Origin: Pontibacter cellulosilyticus
Lineage (GTDB): Bacteria > Bacteroidota > Bacteroidia > Cytophagales > Hymenobacteraceae
Assembly (NCBI RefSeq): GCF_014306105.1
Contig: NZ_JACRVF010000002.1
Location: 661,052 to 725,051 of the forward strand
Length of the DNA stretch: 64,000 nt
Reading direction: 5' to 3'
In this document: positions 25,214-34,188 of the stretch, one piece after another
How the letters are laid out: each line of letters starts with the position of its first letter
How positions within the stretch are numbered: the stretch's first letter is position 1
The notes under the pieces: generated by a model
Told to the model about the DNA's origin: nothing
Database searches by the model: none
What the model saw: only the letters and a program-made list of their open reading frames with translations
Program-made: the position numbers and the translations under genes

Positions 25214-25858
25214 ATGAAACGATTATTCTCTCTACTGCTGGCGTTGCTACTTTTTGTAAACCTGGCAAGCGCGCAGCAAGACCCTAAGGCTGGCAAAATA
25301 CTGAATGCCATGAGCCAGAAGTATAAAACTATGAAGGCTTTTAAGGCTAACTTCAGCCAGACGCTGGAGAACCCTTCTGCTAAGGTAAAAGAAACCATGA
25401 ACGGCGATATTCTGGTAAGCGGTAATAAGTATCGCTTAGGGGTAAGCGGTCAGGAAATCATCAACGATGGTAAACTGATGTGGACTTACCTGAAAGATGC
25501 CAACGAGGTAACCATTACTGAAACTGACGCAGAGGCGGAGGCTATGTCGCCGAGCAAGATTTTTGACATGTATAAAAAAGGCCACAAATATGCCTATGCC
25601 GGCACTGAGACGATTGATGGCGTGAAGCATGATGTGATTGAGCTTGCTCCTGAGGACCGTAGCAACCCGATCTTTAAAGTTCGTCTATTCATTAACCAGA
25701 AAGACAAAACTCTAAAGAGCTGGCAGATGTTCCGTAACAACGGCAACCGCTATACTTATACTATTAAGAACTTCCAGGCTAACCCAACGCTTGCTTCCGA
25801 TGCTTTTACGTTTAACAAGGCAAAGTATAAAGGCGTGAGTGTGGTTGACCTTAGATAA
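25214..25858 (+). CDS. lolA: LolA-like outer-membrane lipoprotein carrier protein
   Basis: LolA carries lipoproteins through the periplasm to the outer membrane. The 214-residue precursor has a signal peptide ending LASAQQ (about residue 20) and the LolA half-barrel pattern: KYKTMKAFKANFSQTL, MNGDILVSGNKYRL, INDGKLMWTYLKDANEV, then DVIELAPED and KSWQMFRNNGNRYTYTI. It is in one transcription unit with ftsK. It complements lgt, also in this window, in lipoprotein maturation and transport. Confidence 0.9.
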   Translation: MKRLFSLLLALLLFVNLASAQQDPKAGKILNAMSQKYKTMKAFKANFSQTLENPSAKVKETMNGDILVSGNKYRLGVSGQEIINDGKLMWTYLKDANEVTITETDAEAEAMSPSKIFDMYKKGHKYAYAGTETIDGVKHDVIELAPEDRSNPIFKVRLFINQKDKTLKSWQMFRNNGNRYTYTIKNFQANPTLASDAFTFNKAKYKGVSVVDLR

Positions 25859-25878
25859 TACCAACCTTTTATGATGTA

Positions 25879-25916
25879 AAAAGGCTGCTTCCGAAATGGG
25901 AGCAGCCTTTTTTGTT
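25879..25916. terminator. terminator after lolA
   Basis: aaaggctgcttcc / gggagcagccttt with a short loop and a T tract lies between lolA and the convergent lipoprotein gene. Confidence 0.85.
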
Positions 25917-25924
25917 TGCTTGTT

Positions 25925-26335
25925 TTATTTTGTGCCGTCTGTGATGGTGATGGTTTTAGTGATAGAGTTCTCAGGATCCTGATAAAAGTTGAAAGTATAG
26001 GTGCCAACTTGTGTAGGCGTAAAGGTGTAGTCAGTATAACCATACATAGCTGCTTGATGGCAAATTCTGTTTGGGTCACTGTCAGAAGAAAGATAAGCCT
26101 TAATTGTGTAGGTGTTTCCGGCTCTCTCTTCCTCTAACCCTTTAAAACCAACACAGCCACTACTAAGGGTGTACTTAACCTTCATGGTTATTACCTCATT
26201 AATCTTTCCGGATTCAGGAGCATCTACTTCTATAATCTTAGAAAGCAGTACGGTAGGTTTAACTGTATCTGTTTCTTTAGAGCAGCTAAAGGCTGTACAG
26301 AGCAGCAATGTGAAAATACATAAAATTCTTACCAT
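25925..26335 (-). CDS. small putative lipoprotein, unknown function
   Basis: A 136-residue exported protein with a hydrophobic N-terminus ending in FSC (possible lipidated Cys18). The mature part looks all-beta, with strands such as NEVITMKVKYTLSSGC, AGNTYTIKAYLS, YTFTPTQVGTYTFNFYQD and SITKTITITD, as in an Ig-like domain. I do not recognise a named family. It is convergent with lolA and shares its terminator, and its upstream side faces a REPIN-like element. Confidence 0.65.
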   Translation of the reverse strand: MVRILCIFTLLLCTAFSCSKETDTVKPTVLLSKIIEVDAPESGKINEVITMKVKYTLSSGCVGFKGLEEERAGNTYTIKAYLSSDSDPNRICHQAAMYGYTDYTFTPTQVGTYTFNFYQDPENSITKTITITDGTK

Positions 26336-26452
26336 AGGGTTCAGGTGAAAGGATTAGTAGTTATAGGTTAGCAGTATTTTTAGCTGTATGATTCCTATAA
26401 CACCATAAGGGTTGCAAGCGGAGTAAAATATTGCAGCAGGCTGCACTGACAG

Positions 26453-26661
26453 TCCAGCCACCCCTGCCCCTCCTTATCCAAGGAGGGGAGCTTTTTCCTT
26501 ATTACTTCATCTATCGTCATAATTGCTGCTATCATCTATTTGGTCATCCTGTTAAGGATCTTATGAAAAGGGAGATTAAGCAGTTGCTATGAAACTTATA
26601 CTTTGTTTAAAGTAATAACAGAATTCCCCGCCTTAGACGAGGAGGGGTAGGGGTGGTTGGA
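26453..26661. repeat. REPIN-like element 2
   Basis: Left arm 26453-26489 and right arm 26625-26661 are inverted complements with 31 of 37 matches. They share the consensus of element 1 (CCACCCCT, then CCCCTCCTT-ATCC-AAGGAGGGG, a perfect 9-bp hairpin in the left arm). The 135-bp interior differs from that of element 1. It sits between two divergent genes, 112 bases before pyrF, in the 437-bp gap 26336-26772. Apart from this element and the pyrF promoter, nothing else is seen in that gap. Confidence 0.7.
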
Positions 26662-26716
26662 TACACTTCCGCTGAAAACAAAATATACTTTAACCATCCC
26701 CACCTCAAAATCAGTT

Positions 26717-26746
26717 TTTGCACCATCGCTTATTATTATACTTTTG
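26717..26746 (+). promoter_or_regulatory. promoter of pyrF (TTTG - 18 bp - TACTTTTG)
   Basis: A TTTG (26717-26720) is followed after 18 bases by TACTTTTG (26739-26746), both parts of the Bacteroidota promoter. The -7 box overlaps a TATACTT copy of the iterated motif. The leader to the pyrF ATG would be about 20 bases. Confidence 0.6.
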
Positions 26747-26772
26747 TATAAACCTATACCCTCCATACTCCC

Positions 26773-27603
26773 ATGACCAGAGAACATCTTTTTGAGCAGA
26801 TCCTGCTAAAGAAATCATACTTGTGCATTGGCCTCGACACCGATCCTAAAAAACTGCCGCAGCATCTTTTAGACACAGAGGATCCTGTGCTGGAGTTTAA
26901 CAGGCAAATTGTAGAGGCAACGGCCGACCTGTGTGTGGCCTACAAGCCCAACATTGCTTTTTATGAGGCGCAGGGGCCAAAGGGATGGGTAAGTCTGGAG
27001 AAAACGCTGCAATATATTCCGAAGGAGATTTTTACCATTGCCGATGCCAAACGCGGCGATATCGGTAACACCTCTGAGCTTTATGCCCGTGCCTTCTTCG
27101 AGACGATGGATTTTGATTCGGTAACAGTAGCTCCTTACATGGGTTCTGATTCTGTGAAGCCTTTCCTGATGCAGGGTGGTAAGTGGGTTATACTTCTGGC
27201 GCTTACTTCTAACCCGGGGAGCAAAGATTTCCAGATGTTGCGCCTTTCTGATGGCAGCGAAGAATACCTGTTTGAGCAGGTGCTGCGCGAAAGCTCTACC
27301 TGGGGCACACCGGGCCAGTTGATGTTTGTGGTGGGAGCTACACAGGCAGAGTATATACAGCGTGTAAGGCAGATTGTGCCGGAGCATTTCCTGCTGGTGC
27401 CGGGAGTAGGCGCACAGGGTGGTAGCCTGGAAGAGATCTCAAGACTGGGCATGAACCAGCGTTGCGGCCTTTTGGTAAACTCCTCACGTAGCATTATCTA
27501 CGCCTCTTCCGGGCGTGACTTCGCCGAAAAAGCAAGAGAGGCTGCTCTGGAGATTCAGAAGGAGATGGAACAGTACTTGGAGCAATATGTACAGCATTTG
27601 TAG
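26773..27603 (+). CDS. pyrF: orotidine 5'-phosphate decarboxylase, type 2
   Basis: PyrF makes UMP from OMP. At 276 residues it is the longer type 2 form. It has [12 protein letters not shown] (substrate Asp), [15 protein letters not shown], the catalytic Lys-Asp set in [32 protein letters not shown] and the phosphate site [16 protein letters not shown]. The start at 26773 is supported by the promoter 20-30 bases upstream. It is not linked to the other pyrimidine genes in the window. Confidence 0.96.
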   Translation: MTREHLFEQILLKKSYLCIGLDTDPKKLPQHLLDTEDPVLEFNRQIVEATADLCVAYKPNIAFYEAQGPKGWVSLEKTLQYIPKEIFTIADAKRGDIGNTSELYARAFFETMDFDSVTVAPYMGSDSVKPFLMQGGKWVILLALTSNPGSKDFQMLRLSDGSEEYLFEQVLRESSTWGTPGQLMFVVGATQAEYIQRVRQIVPEHFLLVPGVGAQGGSLEEISRLGMNQRCGLLVNSSRSIIYASSGRDFAEKAREAALEIQKEMEQYLEQYVQHL

Positions 27604-27825
27604 AGTACTTTACTTTAGATACAGTGCCTATAACCGCGTATTCATGCTTTTCCATTAGTTAGAGAACATATGAATGAGATTTGTAAAAGAGACCAATATG
27701 GCTGATTCAGTTAATGAAAACAGGAGTTACACTCTCTAACAAAATATAATCTAGTTAGGCCACATAATAGTAGAGCATAAAGCAATCTTTAATCTAGCCT
27801 TAGCAAACATTACCGATACAATCAT

Positions 27826-28131
27826 ATGAACGAGAAGAACCAGATCCTACAGCTATGTAAAGAAGCGCATGCACTTTCGGAGCAATGTTATTTAGAGCAC
27901 TCAGCTACTAAAGGCAGTAGTGAATGGTTTGATAAGCGTAAGTTCCTTTTAGCCGATGTTTCTCTTCACATGGTACAAGCAGCTCTTCAGAATGAGCGTG
28001 CTGATGTTGAGCTGATCCGAAGATATTTGTTCTCTCTACTAACTATCTGTGATGAGTTTATTCCGGAAGCCAACTTGTCATCAACGGCAAATAAATTAAT
28101 AGAGCGCACAGATTCTATAGCAGAAAAGTGA
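27826..28131 (+). CDS. small alpha-helical hypothetical protein
   Basis: A 101-residue soluble, mostly helical protein (helices around NQILQLCKEAHALSEQCYLEH, SLHMVQAALQNE and VELIRRYLFSLLTICDEF). No family was recognised. It precedes the two GNAT genes on the same strand with a 34-base gap, so the three may form one unit. The 222-bp gap before it holds only an 8-bp inverted word (gttagaga / tctctaac) and no clear promoter box. Confidence 0.6.
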   Translation: MNEKNQILQLCKEAHALSEQCYLEHSATKGSSEWFDKRKFLLADVSLHMVQAALQNERADVELIRRYLFSLLTICDEFIPEANLSSTANKLIERTDSIAEK

Positions 28132-28165
28132 TTTAATAATCTTATAGAAATAAGTTTCACAAAGG

Positions 28166-28621
28166 ATGCTCATTTTAAGTAAAACCGACTCTACTAACCC
28201 AGAATTTATTGCACTAGTCCGATTACTGGACCAGGATTTAGCTATCAGAGATGGGGATGAGCATGCTTTTTATGCACAGTTTAACAAGATTGATAGTATA
28301 AAGCATGTGATTGTTGGCTACAAAAATGGAATAGCTGCCGGTTGCGGAGCTATAAAAGCTTATGCTGATGGCGTGGCTGAAGTAAAGCGCATGTTTGTGC
28401 ACCCGGATTTCAGAGGGCAGGGGATTGCTAAAAGTATACTCGCAGCTTTAGAGGACTGGGCAGAAGAGCTTAACTATAAAACTACTATCTTAGAAACAGG
28501 TACAAAGCAACCAGAGGCAATAGCACTTTACAGAGGCTGTGGCTATAGGCAAATACCAAACTATGGGCAGTACGCTGGAGTAGAAAACAGCCTGTGCTTT
28601 GAGAAGATGCTGGAGCATTAG
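28166..28621 (+). CDS. GNAT-family N-acetyltransferase (copy 1)
   Basis: A 151-residue GNAT fold. Acetyl-CoA binding motif A is visible in AEVKRMFVHPDFRGQGIAKSIL (the Q/R-x-x-G-x-G/A loop), followed by the motif B helix and ETGTKQPEAIALYRGCGY. The C-terminal QIPNYGQY..SLCFEK block is typical of small Bacteroidota/Firmicutes GNATs whose substrate is unknown. About 60% identical by hand alignment to the next gene, so the pair arose by tandem duplication. Confidence 0.85.
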   Translation: MLILSKTDSTNPEFIALVRLLDQDLAIRDGDEHAFYAQFNKIDSIKHVIVGYKNGIAAGCGAIKAYADGVAEVKRMFVHPDFRGQGIAKSILAALEDWAEELNYKTTILETGTKQPEAIALYRGCGYRQIPNYGQYAGVENSLCFEKMLEH

Positions 28622-28677
28622 GTAAGCTGTAATCTCTGATGCTTTTATACTTGTTGCCGCTACTTTAGCACAAATAA

Positions 28678-29130
28678 ATGCTTACCCTAACCAGATCCGA
28701 TTCCAGCAACAGCGACTTTCTTTACCTAGTACAACTGCTTGACGAAGAGGTACAGGGCAGATACGGGGAGGAGCATGCTACCATTGCACCTTTTAATAAG
28801 CTGGATAACATTCAGCATGTAATTGTAGCTTTTATGAACGGTGAGCCAGCAGGTTGTGGAGCAATTAAAAAGTATGATGAGGTTACTGCAGAGGTCAAGC
28901 GAATGTATGTGCATCCGCGATATAGAGGGAAGGGCGTAGCAAAAGCCGTTTTGCATGCGCTGGATACATGGGCAAAGGAGCTAAACTATACTTTTTGTAT
29001 ATTAGAGACTGGTGTAAAGCAACCGGAGGCAATAAGCCTGTACACGAGCTCCGGTTATAAGCAGATACCGAATTACGGGCAGTATGCAACAGTAAAAATC
29101 AGCCTTTGCTTTAAAAAGGAGTTAATTTAA
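28678..29130 (+). CDS. GNAT-family N-acetyltransferase (copy 2)
   Basis: A 150-residue paralogue of the preceding gene (about 91 of 150 positions identical by hand alignment). The CoA loop is intact (VHPRYRGKGVAKAVL), as are ILETGVKQPEAISLY and QIPNYGQY. Differences concentrate in the first 40 residues and in the loop after GAIK, where GNAT substrates bind, so the copies may differ in substrate. The gap to copy 1 is 56 bases and contains a TATACTT motif. Confidence 0.85.
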   Translation: MLTLTRSDSSNSDFLYLVQLLDEEVQGRYGEEHATIAPFNKLDNIQHVIVAFMNGEPAGCGAIKKYDEVTAEVKRMYVHPRYRGKGVAKAVLHALDTWAKELNYTFCILETGVKQPEAISLYTSSGYKQIPNYGQYATVKISLCFKKELI

Positions 29131-29244
29131 GAGGAAAGGCCAGAATAAAATTTATACCAATGTTGGTGCTTTCACCAACAAAAATGCAGTTAATGGAGCT
29201 ATAAAAAATCAACTATAACTGCTCAAAAATAGAACCAAGATAAC

Positions 29245-29712
29245 ATGACCAACAACGACGTACTTCGCCGCATCCGCTATACTTTCGACTACAACGACTC
29301 GCAAATGATAGAACTGTTTGCCTCAGGTGGCATGCAGGTGACACGCGCCGAGGTAAGTGACTGGCTGAAGAAAGAAGACGACCCGGAGACGAAGGAGATT
29401 AACGATGAGCACCTGGCAGCTTTCCTGAATGGCTTTATAAACGAGAAGCGCGGCAAGAAAGAAGGGGAGCAGCCTGTACCAGAAAAGAAGCTGAACAACA
29501 ATATTATACTTCGCAAACTGAAGATCGCCCTAAACCTGAAGGATGAGGATATCATATCTATACTTGAGCTGGTAAGGTTCAGGCTGGGCAAAGCGGAGTT
29601 GAGTGCTTTTTTTCGTAACCCAAGCCAGAGTCAGTACCGTCCGTTAAAAGACCAGATCCTGCGTAACTTCCTGCATGGCATGCAACTGAAATACCACGGC
29701 AAAGAGAGCTAA
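29245..29712 (+). CDS. DUF1456 family protein (YehS-like)
   Basis: A 155-residue protein made of two similar halves. Each begins with a NN-[DI]-x-L-R-[RK]-[IL]-[RK] helix (NNDVLRRIRYTFDYNDSQM, NNNIILRKLKIALNLKDED) and ends with a FL[NH]G motif (AAFLNGFI, RNFLHGMQ). This duplication defines DUF1456, whose best-known member is E. coli YehS, of unknown function. It is probably co-transcribed with the DUF2851 gene 28 bases downstream. Confidence 0.85.
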   Translation: MTNNDVLRRIRYTFDYNDSQMIELFASGGMQVTRAEVSDWLKKEDDPETKEINDEHLAAFLNGFINEKRGKKEGEQPVPEKKLNNNIILRKLKIALNLKDEDIISILELVRFRLGKAELSAFFRNPSQSQYRPLKDQILRNFLHGMQLKYHGKES

Positions 29713-29740
29713 TCATACTTCACAAAGCCACTCCACAATC

Positions 29741-31018
29741 GTGAAAGAGGATTTCCTGCACTACATCTGGCGGCATCAGTACTTCGAAAAATCGGAGATA
29801 ACCACTACCGATGGGGAAGCTGTGCAGGTAATCAGAACGGGCTATTATAATACCGAAGCCGGTCCTGATTTTAAAGAGGCCATTGTCAAAATAGGAGAGG
29901 TAGAGTGGTCTGGTAGCGTTGAGGTGCACTTGAAAGCATCTGACTGGCAACGGCACCAGCACCACACCGATGGCAAGTACGAGCAGGTGGTGCTGCATGT
30001 GGTATGGGATGCGGATAAACCGGTTTACAGGCAAGACGACACTCTTATCCCTGTGCTGGAACTGCAGGGGAAGGTAAATCTACACATGCTCAATACCTAC
30101 CAGCAGCTTCAGCAAGCCATACATGCCATACCTTGTGCTGCCTTCTGGCCAACGGTTCCGGAGGTAACCAAACTTGCCATGATGGAGCGTGCCCTTATTG
30201 AGCGGCTTGAGCTGAAAGGGGAGGAGGTGCTGCAAGCCTACCAAAGTACCGGCAACGACTGGGAGCAAACTGCCTATTATACTTTGCTTCGCAGCTTCGG
30301 CTTTAAAACAAACCAACTTGCCTTTGAACAACTGACCAAGGCTTTACCCTTCAGAGTAGTGCGGCAACACGTAGCGTCACAATCTCAACTGGAGGCGCTG
30401 CTGTTCGGTCAGGCTGGTTTTCTAACAGAACCTGCTGATGATTATGCTCTGCAGCTAGCAAAAGAGTATACTTTCCTAAAGCAGAAGTATAAACTAGAGA
30501 ATATGCAGCCGCACCAATGGAATTTCCTGCGCATGCGGCCGGGTAATTTTCCGACAGTTCGTCTGGCTCAATTGGCGGCTGTACTTCATAAGAAACCATC
30601 ACTTTTTGCCACGTTGCTGGAGCTTGAGACGGTAAAAGCCTACGAAGCACTTTTTAGAGCGCAGGTGTCGGAGTACTGGCAGCAGCACTACATGTTGGGC
30701 AGAGCAGCAAAAGCAAAGCAGAAAAGTATGGGGAAAAGCAGCGCGCATAACCTTGTAATAAATGTAGTGGTGCCCCTGCTAACAGCCTATGCCAGCCATA
30801 CCGGCAACCAGCAATTTCAGGAAAAAGCCATCGCTTTGCTGGAAGGGTTAAAAGAGGAAAGCAATAAGTATACGCGCCTTTATGAGGAACTGGGCTGGCA
30901 GGCAAAGTCTGCGGCAGATAACCAGGCAGCGCTGGGACTCTTCAGGTTTTACTGCGAGCCGGTAAACTGTATGCAGTGCGGCATTGGTAATAAGATCATG
31001 AAACAGCGGGCAAGCTAA
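29741..31018 (+). CDS. DUF2851 family protein
   Basis: A 425-residue cytosolic protein conserved in Bacteroidota. The N-terminal block MKEDFLHYIWRHQYF, NTEAGPDFKEAIVKIGEVEWSG and VEVHLKASDW..H.HH.D..Y..VVLHVVW marks DUF2851. The C-terminus has a possible metal site C..P.NC..C (FYCEPVNCMQCGIG). The function is unknown; the E-x-H-x-K and H-HH-D groups look like a nuclease or phosphodiesterase metal site, but this is only an inference. The start is GTG at 29741. The next gene begins 2 bases after the stop. Confidence 0.85.
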   Translation: MKEDFLHYIWRHQYFEKSEITTTDGEAVQVIRTGYYNTEAGPDFKEAIVKIGEVEWSGSVEVHLKASDWQRHQHHTDGKYEQVVLHVVWDADKPVYRQDDTLIPVLELQGKVNLHMLNTYQQLQQAIHAIPCAAFWPTVPEVTKLAMMERALIERLELKGEEVLQAYQSTGNDWEQTAYYTLLRSFGFKTNQLAFEQLTKALPFRVVRQHVASQSQLEALLFGQAGFLTEPADDYALQLAKEYTFLKQKYKLENMQPHQWNFLRMRPGNFPTVRLAQLAAVLHKKPSLFATLLELETVKAYEALFRAQVSEYWQQHYMLGRAAKAKQKSMGKSSAHNLVINVVVPLLTAYASHTGNQQFQEKAIALLEGLKEESNKYTRLYEELGWQAKSAADNQAALGLFRFYCEPVNCMQCGIGNKIMKQRAS

Positions 31019-31020
31019 GT

Positions 31021-32307
31021 ATGAGTACAATTTTATACATACTTAATGCTTTGCTACTGGGTGGCATTATTTGGCTGCTTTATCGGCGGCCAGGTTTGCA
31101 ACCTATAAAGAAACACCTGTTGCCGGCGCTGGGGCTCAAGCTGTTGGCAGGTATACTGCTGGGCTTGCTCTACCACCACTATTACCACGAAGGCGATACG
31201 CTCACTTTCAAAAATGCCTCGCTTATACTTACCAAATATGCAGGCCAAAATCCTGAAGGCTACTTAAAACTTATACTTTTTAACGATTTCGAAAACGAAG
31301 CTTTCAGGGCATCAGTGCCTTTTTCCAGGCTGCCTAACTTTTCTAATTCCTTTTTCTTTATCAAACTCCTTAGCCTGCTAAACCTGCTCACCAATAGCCA
31401 ATATTACCTTAATTCGCTTTACCTGTCGCTGTTTAGCTTTTGGGGTACTACCACTTTGGTAGCTACTTTGGTAAGTCATTTCCCAAAGTATAAATCGGCT
31501 GCGGTACTGGCGTTTTTATACTTCCCGTCGGTGGTATTCTGGAGTTCCGGGGTACTTAAAGATGCCATACTTTTCGGGAGCATGTGCTGGGTAATTGCTG
31601 CGGCTATTGAGTTGGCAAAAGGCAAACTTTTAAGCAAAGTAAACTGGCTGCTGCTGCCCTTCTTGCTCTACCTGTTTGTCAGGATAAAGTTCTTCCTGGC
31701 CTTTATTGCCATTCCGTTGTTTCTGTTCTATTGCCTCATCAGGTTATTAGCAGCTAAAGCCAACATGCTTAAAAGTATAAAAGCGCAGCAGTTGGCACTG
31801 CTGGTGGCGTTTAGTTTAGTAGGCACAATAGGTATTTACCTGGCACTGCAGTACAACGATGCTTTCTTTTTCCATAATCTGGTAGACACTTATGAAGATA
31901 TTCTGGAGCTGTCGCAGGCAAGGCCCCATATCTCTTTTGCTAGCTTAGAACCTACCCTGCCAAGTATGCTGGGCAATGCGCCAAAGGCATTTTTCAGTGC
32001 TGTGTTCAGGCCATTTGTTTGGGAGTCGGTGAATATTTTATACTTGCTTTTGAGCCTGGAGAACCTGCTCATACTTGCCTTGGGCCTACTTGCTTTGCTA
32101 AGTATGGTTAAAAATGGTGTGAAAGAAGTAACCCTGCTGCAGGTCTGTTTTATACTTATGATTGTTTGTTTCGGGGTGATCTTCGGACTTTCTACGCCTA
32201 ACTTTGGCACCCTTAGCCGCTACCGTATTGTGTTCCTGCCCTTCCTGGTATACCTGCTCCTGCAAAACCGATATGCACAACAGTTGCTGGCAAAACTGCG
32301 GCTGTAG
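31021..32307 (+). CDS. polytopic membrane protein, possibly glycan-related
   Basis: A 428-residue protein with about 10-11 membrane helices. Conserved-looking polar parts are YYHEGDTLTF in the first long periplasmic loop, FPSVVFWSSGVLKDA, and FGLSTPNFGTLSRYRIVFLPFLVYLL at the C-terminus. The last is reminiscent of GT-C glycosyltransferases or O-antigen polymerase-like proteins of Bacteroidota. No certain family was recognised. The gene carries many copies of the iterated TATACTT/AAGTATA motif (about six or more). It lies 2 bases after DUF2851 and before a NeuD-like acyltransferase. Confidence 0.7.
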   Translation: MSTILYILNALLLGGIIWLLYRRPGLQPIKKHLLPALGLKLLAGILLGLLYHHYYHEGDTLTFKNASLILTKYAGQNPEGYLKLILFNDFENEAFRASVPFSRLPNFSNSFFFIKLLSLLNLLTNSQYYLNSLYLSLFSFWGTTTLVATLVSHFPKYKSAAVLAFLYFPSVVFWSSGVLKDAILFGSMCWVIAAAIELAKGKLLSKVNWLLLPFLLYLFVRIKFFLAFIAIPLFLFYCLIRLLAAKANMLKSIKAQQLALLVAFSLVGTIGIYLALQYNDAFFFHNLVDTYEDILELSQARPHISFASLEPTLPSMLGNAPKAFFSAVFRPFVWESVNILYLLLSLENLLILALGLLALLSMVKNGVKEVTLLQVCFILMIVCFGVIFGLSTPNFGTLSRYRIVFLPFLVYLLLQNRYAQQLLAKLRL

Positions 32308-32336
32308 CCATACTTTCAAACTCCCGTGCTTCTTCG

Positions 32337-32344
32337 TACCTTTG
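32337..32344 (+). promoter_or_regulatory. -7 box (TACCTTTG) for the NeuD-like gene
   Basis: TACCTTTG lies 19 bases before the ATG at 32364. It gives the acyltransferase its own promoter. Confidence 0.5.
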
Positions 32345-32363
32345 CGCTTTATTTAAGAGAGCT

Positions 32364-32999
32364 ATGCAAAATCCTGTAATCATATTGGGCGCCCAAAAGT
32401 TGGGTACCGCAGCATTGGATATATTTAACAGCAACAGTGTGGTAGTGTACTGCTTCCTCGACGACAGCAAAGACCTGCAGCAGCAGGAGATCAACAATGT
32501 GTCGGTGATGAGCAGCACAGAAGACAACGAGTTTCTAAAGCTAGTTGGCAAAAAGTGTGATGTGTTTGTAGCCGTAGAAGATTCCGCTGCCCGCAAAGGC
32601 CTTATTAAAATGCTAAAGGACGAGCAGAAGGTAGTGCCTGTAAACGCGATTCACCGTTTTAGCTCTGTTTCGGAGTTTGCCTGGTTAGGCCATGGTAACA
32701 TGGTAGCAGCTGGAGCCGTGATAAACAACAACGTCAAGATTGGCAACTATACGCTAATTCACTCTAACGCGGTGGTAGACACACATGCTGAAATCGCTGA
32801 CTTTGTGCAGATCGGAGCAGGCGCTGTGATTAACTCGGAGGTGAAAGTGGAAGAAGGAGCCTTTATCGGTTCTGGAGCCGTGGTGGTGTCTGGAGTGAAG
32901 ATAGGTAAGAACGCACGTGTAGGTGCAGGTGCCGTGGTAATCGCCGATGTGCCAGCCAAAGCAACTGTATTTGGCAACCCGGCTGCCCCGGTAAAATAA
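32364..32999 (+). CDS. NeuD/PglD-like sugar O- or N-acyltransferase
   Basis: A 211-residue trimeric hexapeptide-repeat acyltransferase. Residues 1-85 form the Rossmann-like sugar-nucleotide-binding domain (NPVIILGAQKLGTAALDIF, CDVFVAVEDSAARKGL). From about residue 95 the left-handed beta-helix follows (GNMVAAGAVINNNVKIGNYTLI...GAGAVINSEVKVEEGAFIG) and ends with the NPAAPVK cap. The His that normally activates the acceptor amine or hydroxyl, in an HSN/HDC position, appears as LIHSNAVVDTHAEI. It may modify a glycan built with the preceding membrane protein. Confidence 0.82.
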   Translation: MQNPVIILGAQKLGTAALDIFNSNSVVVYCFLDDSKDLQQQEINNVSVMSSTEDNEFLKLVGKKCDVFVAVEDSAARKGLIKMLKDEQKVVPVNAIHRFSSVSEFAWLGHGNMVAAGAVINNNVKIGNYTLIHSNAVVDTHAEIADFVQIGAGAVINSEVKVEEGAFIGSGAVVVSGVKIGKNARVGAGAVVIADVPAKATVFGNPAAPVK

Positions 33000-33202
33000 A
33001 CTTTTATACTTGCTAAAGCTGTTATTCAGCCAAACTGATGAAAGTCATTTTAGAATATTAGACTGGCTTTTAGCTTTGCATTAGAATTTAGGAACAATGG
33101 TAGGAGGTAATCCTGTTTATCATTTTTAATCCTGAAAATCTTGATTCAGATAGAATAGAAAATTAACAATCAACTTTAACACTAAGCTGAAACTTAGCAG
33201 TT

Positions 33203-34171
33203 ATGAACAAACCATACAGTATACTACTTTACTACTGCTACACGCAGATTGAGAACGCGGAAGCGTACCGCGACGAACACCACCTGCTTTGCCTGGAGCT
33301 GAACCTACTGGGCCGCATCATTGTATCCGACGAAGGCTTAAACGGTACCGTATCAGGTCTGAAAGAGGATTGTGACGAGTACATGAGACGCCTGCACGCA
33401 GATCCGCGTTTCGGCCATACAGATTTTAAAGTAGATCCATCCGATGTGCATGCGTTTACAAAGCTGCACGTGCGTTACAAGCCAGAGATCGTACATTCCG
33501 GCCTTAGACACATTGATCCAAACCAGCGTACAGGCGTGCATCTTTCTCCACAGGAGTTTAAAGAACTTAAGGATAAAGAGGATGTAGTGGTACTTGACGT
33601 TCGTTCTGATTACGAGCACAGTGTAGGCCGCTTTAAAAATGCTGTTACGCTGGACATCGAGAACTTCCGTGAGTTTCCGGATAAGGTAGATGAACTGAAG
33701 GAGAAGTATAAAGACAAGAAAATCTTAACCTACTGCACCGGCGGTATTAAATGTGAGAAGGCCAGTGCCTTTTTGCTGGAGCAGGGATTTGAGAACGTGT
33801 ACCAGCTACACGGCGGTATTATCAAGTATGGCATGGAGGCCGGCGGCGAAGATTTCGAAGGCAAGTGCTATGTATTCGATAACCGCGTGGCTGTAGATGT
33901 GAACAAGGTCAATCCAACTGTTGTCTCTACCTGTCACGTTTGCGGCACCAAGTCCGACAGAATGGTAAACTGCGCCAACCCGGTTTGCAACCTGCATGTG
34001 CCCATTTGCGAAAACTGCGGTGTAGAGTTAGACGGTGCCTGCTCAGTTGAGTGCAAGGAGCATCCTGACAAACGCCCTTACGATGGTACCGGTTACTATC
34101 AAAAAGAGATGAATGGCTATAATCCATTGAAAGGTTTCAACCGAAAGAAGAAATCTGACGTAAAAGTATAA
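33203..34171 (+). CDS. trhO: tRNA uridine-34 5-hydroxylase TrhO
   Basis: TrhO (formerly YceA) forms 5-hydroxyuridine at the wobble base of tRNA, oxygen-dependently. It has an N-terminal acylphosphatase-like domain (LLYYCYTQIENAEAYRDEHH..LLGRIIVSDEGLNGTVSG), a rhodanese domain with VVVLDVRSDYEHSVGRFKNA and the active loop TYCTGGIKCEKASA, and a C-terminal Cys-rich segment (C..C...C......C, CENCG, C..EC) that looks zinc-binding and is typical of the family. The length (322) is normal. A 203-bp gap precedes it with no clear promoter box. Confidence 0.93.
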   Translation: MNKPYSILLYYCYTQIENAEAYRDEHHLLCLELNLLGRIIVSDEGLNGTVSGLKEDCDEYMRRLHADPRFGHTDFKVDPSDVHAFTKLHVRYKPEIVHSGLRHIDPNQRTGVHLSPQEFKELKDKEDVVVLDVRSDYEHSVGRFKNAVTLDIENFREFPDKVDELKEKYKDKKILTYCTGGIKCEKASAFLLEQGFENVYQLHGGIIKYGMEAGGEDFEGKCYVFDNRVAVDVNKVNPTVVSTCHVCGTKSDRMVNCANPVCNLHVPICENCGVELDGACSVECKEHPDKRPYDGTGYYQKEMNGYNPLKGFNRKKKSDVKV

Positions 34172-34188
34172 GTATTCTCTAAAGCTCA

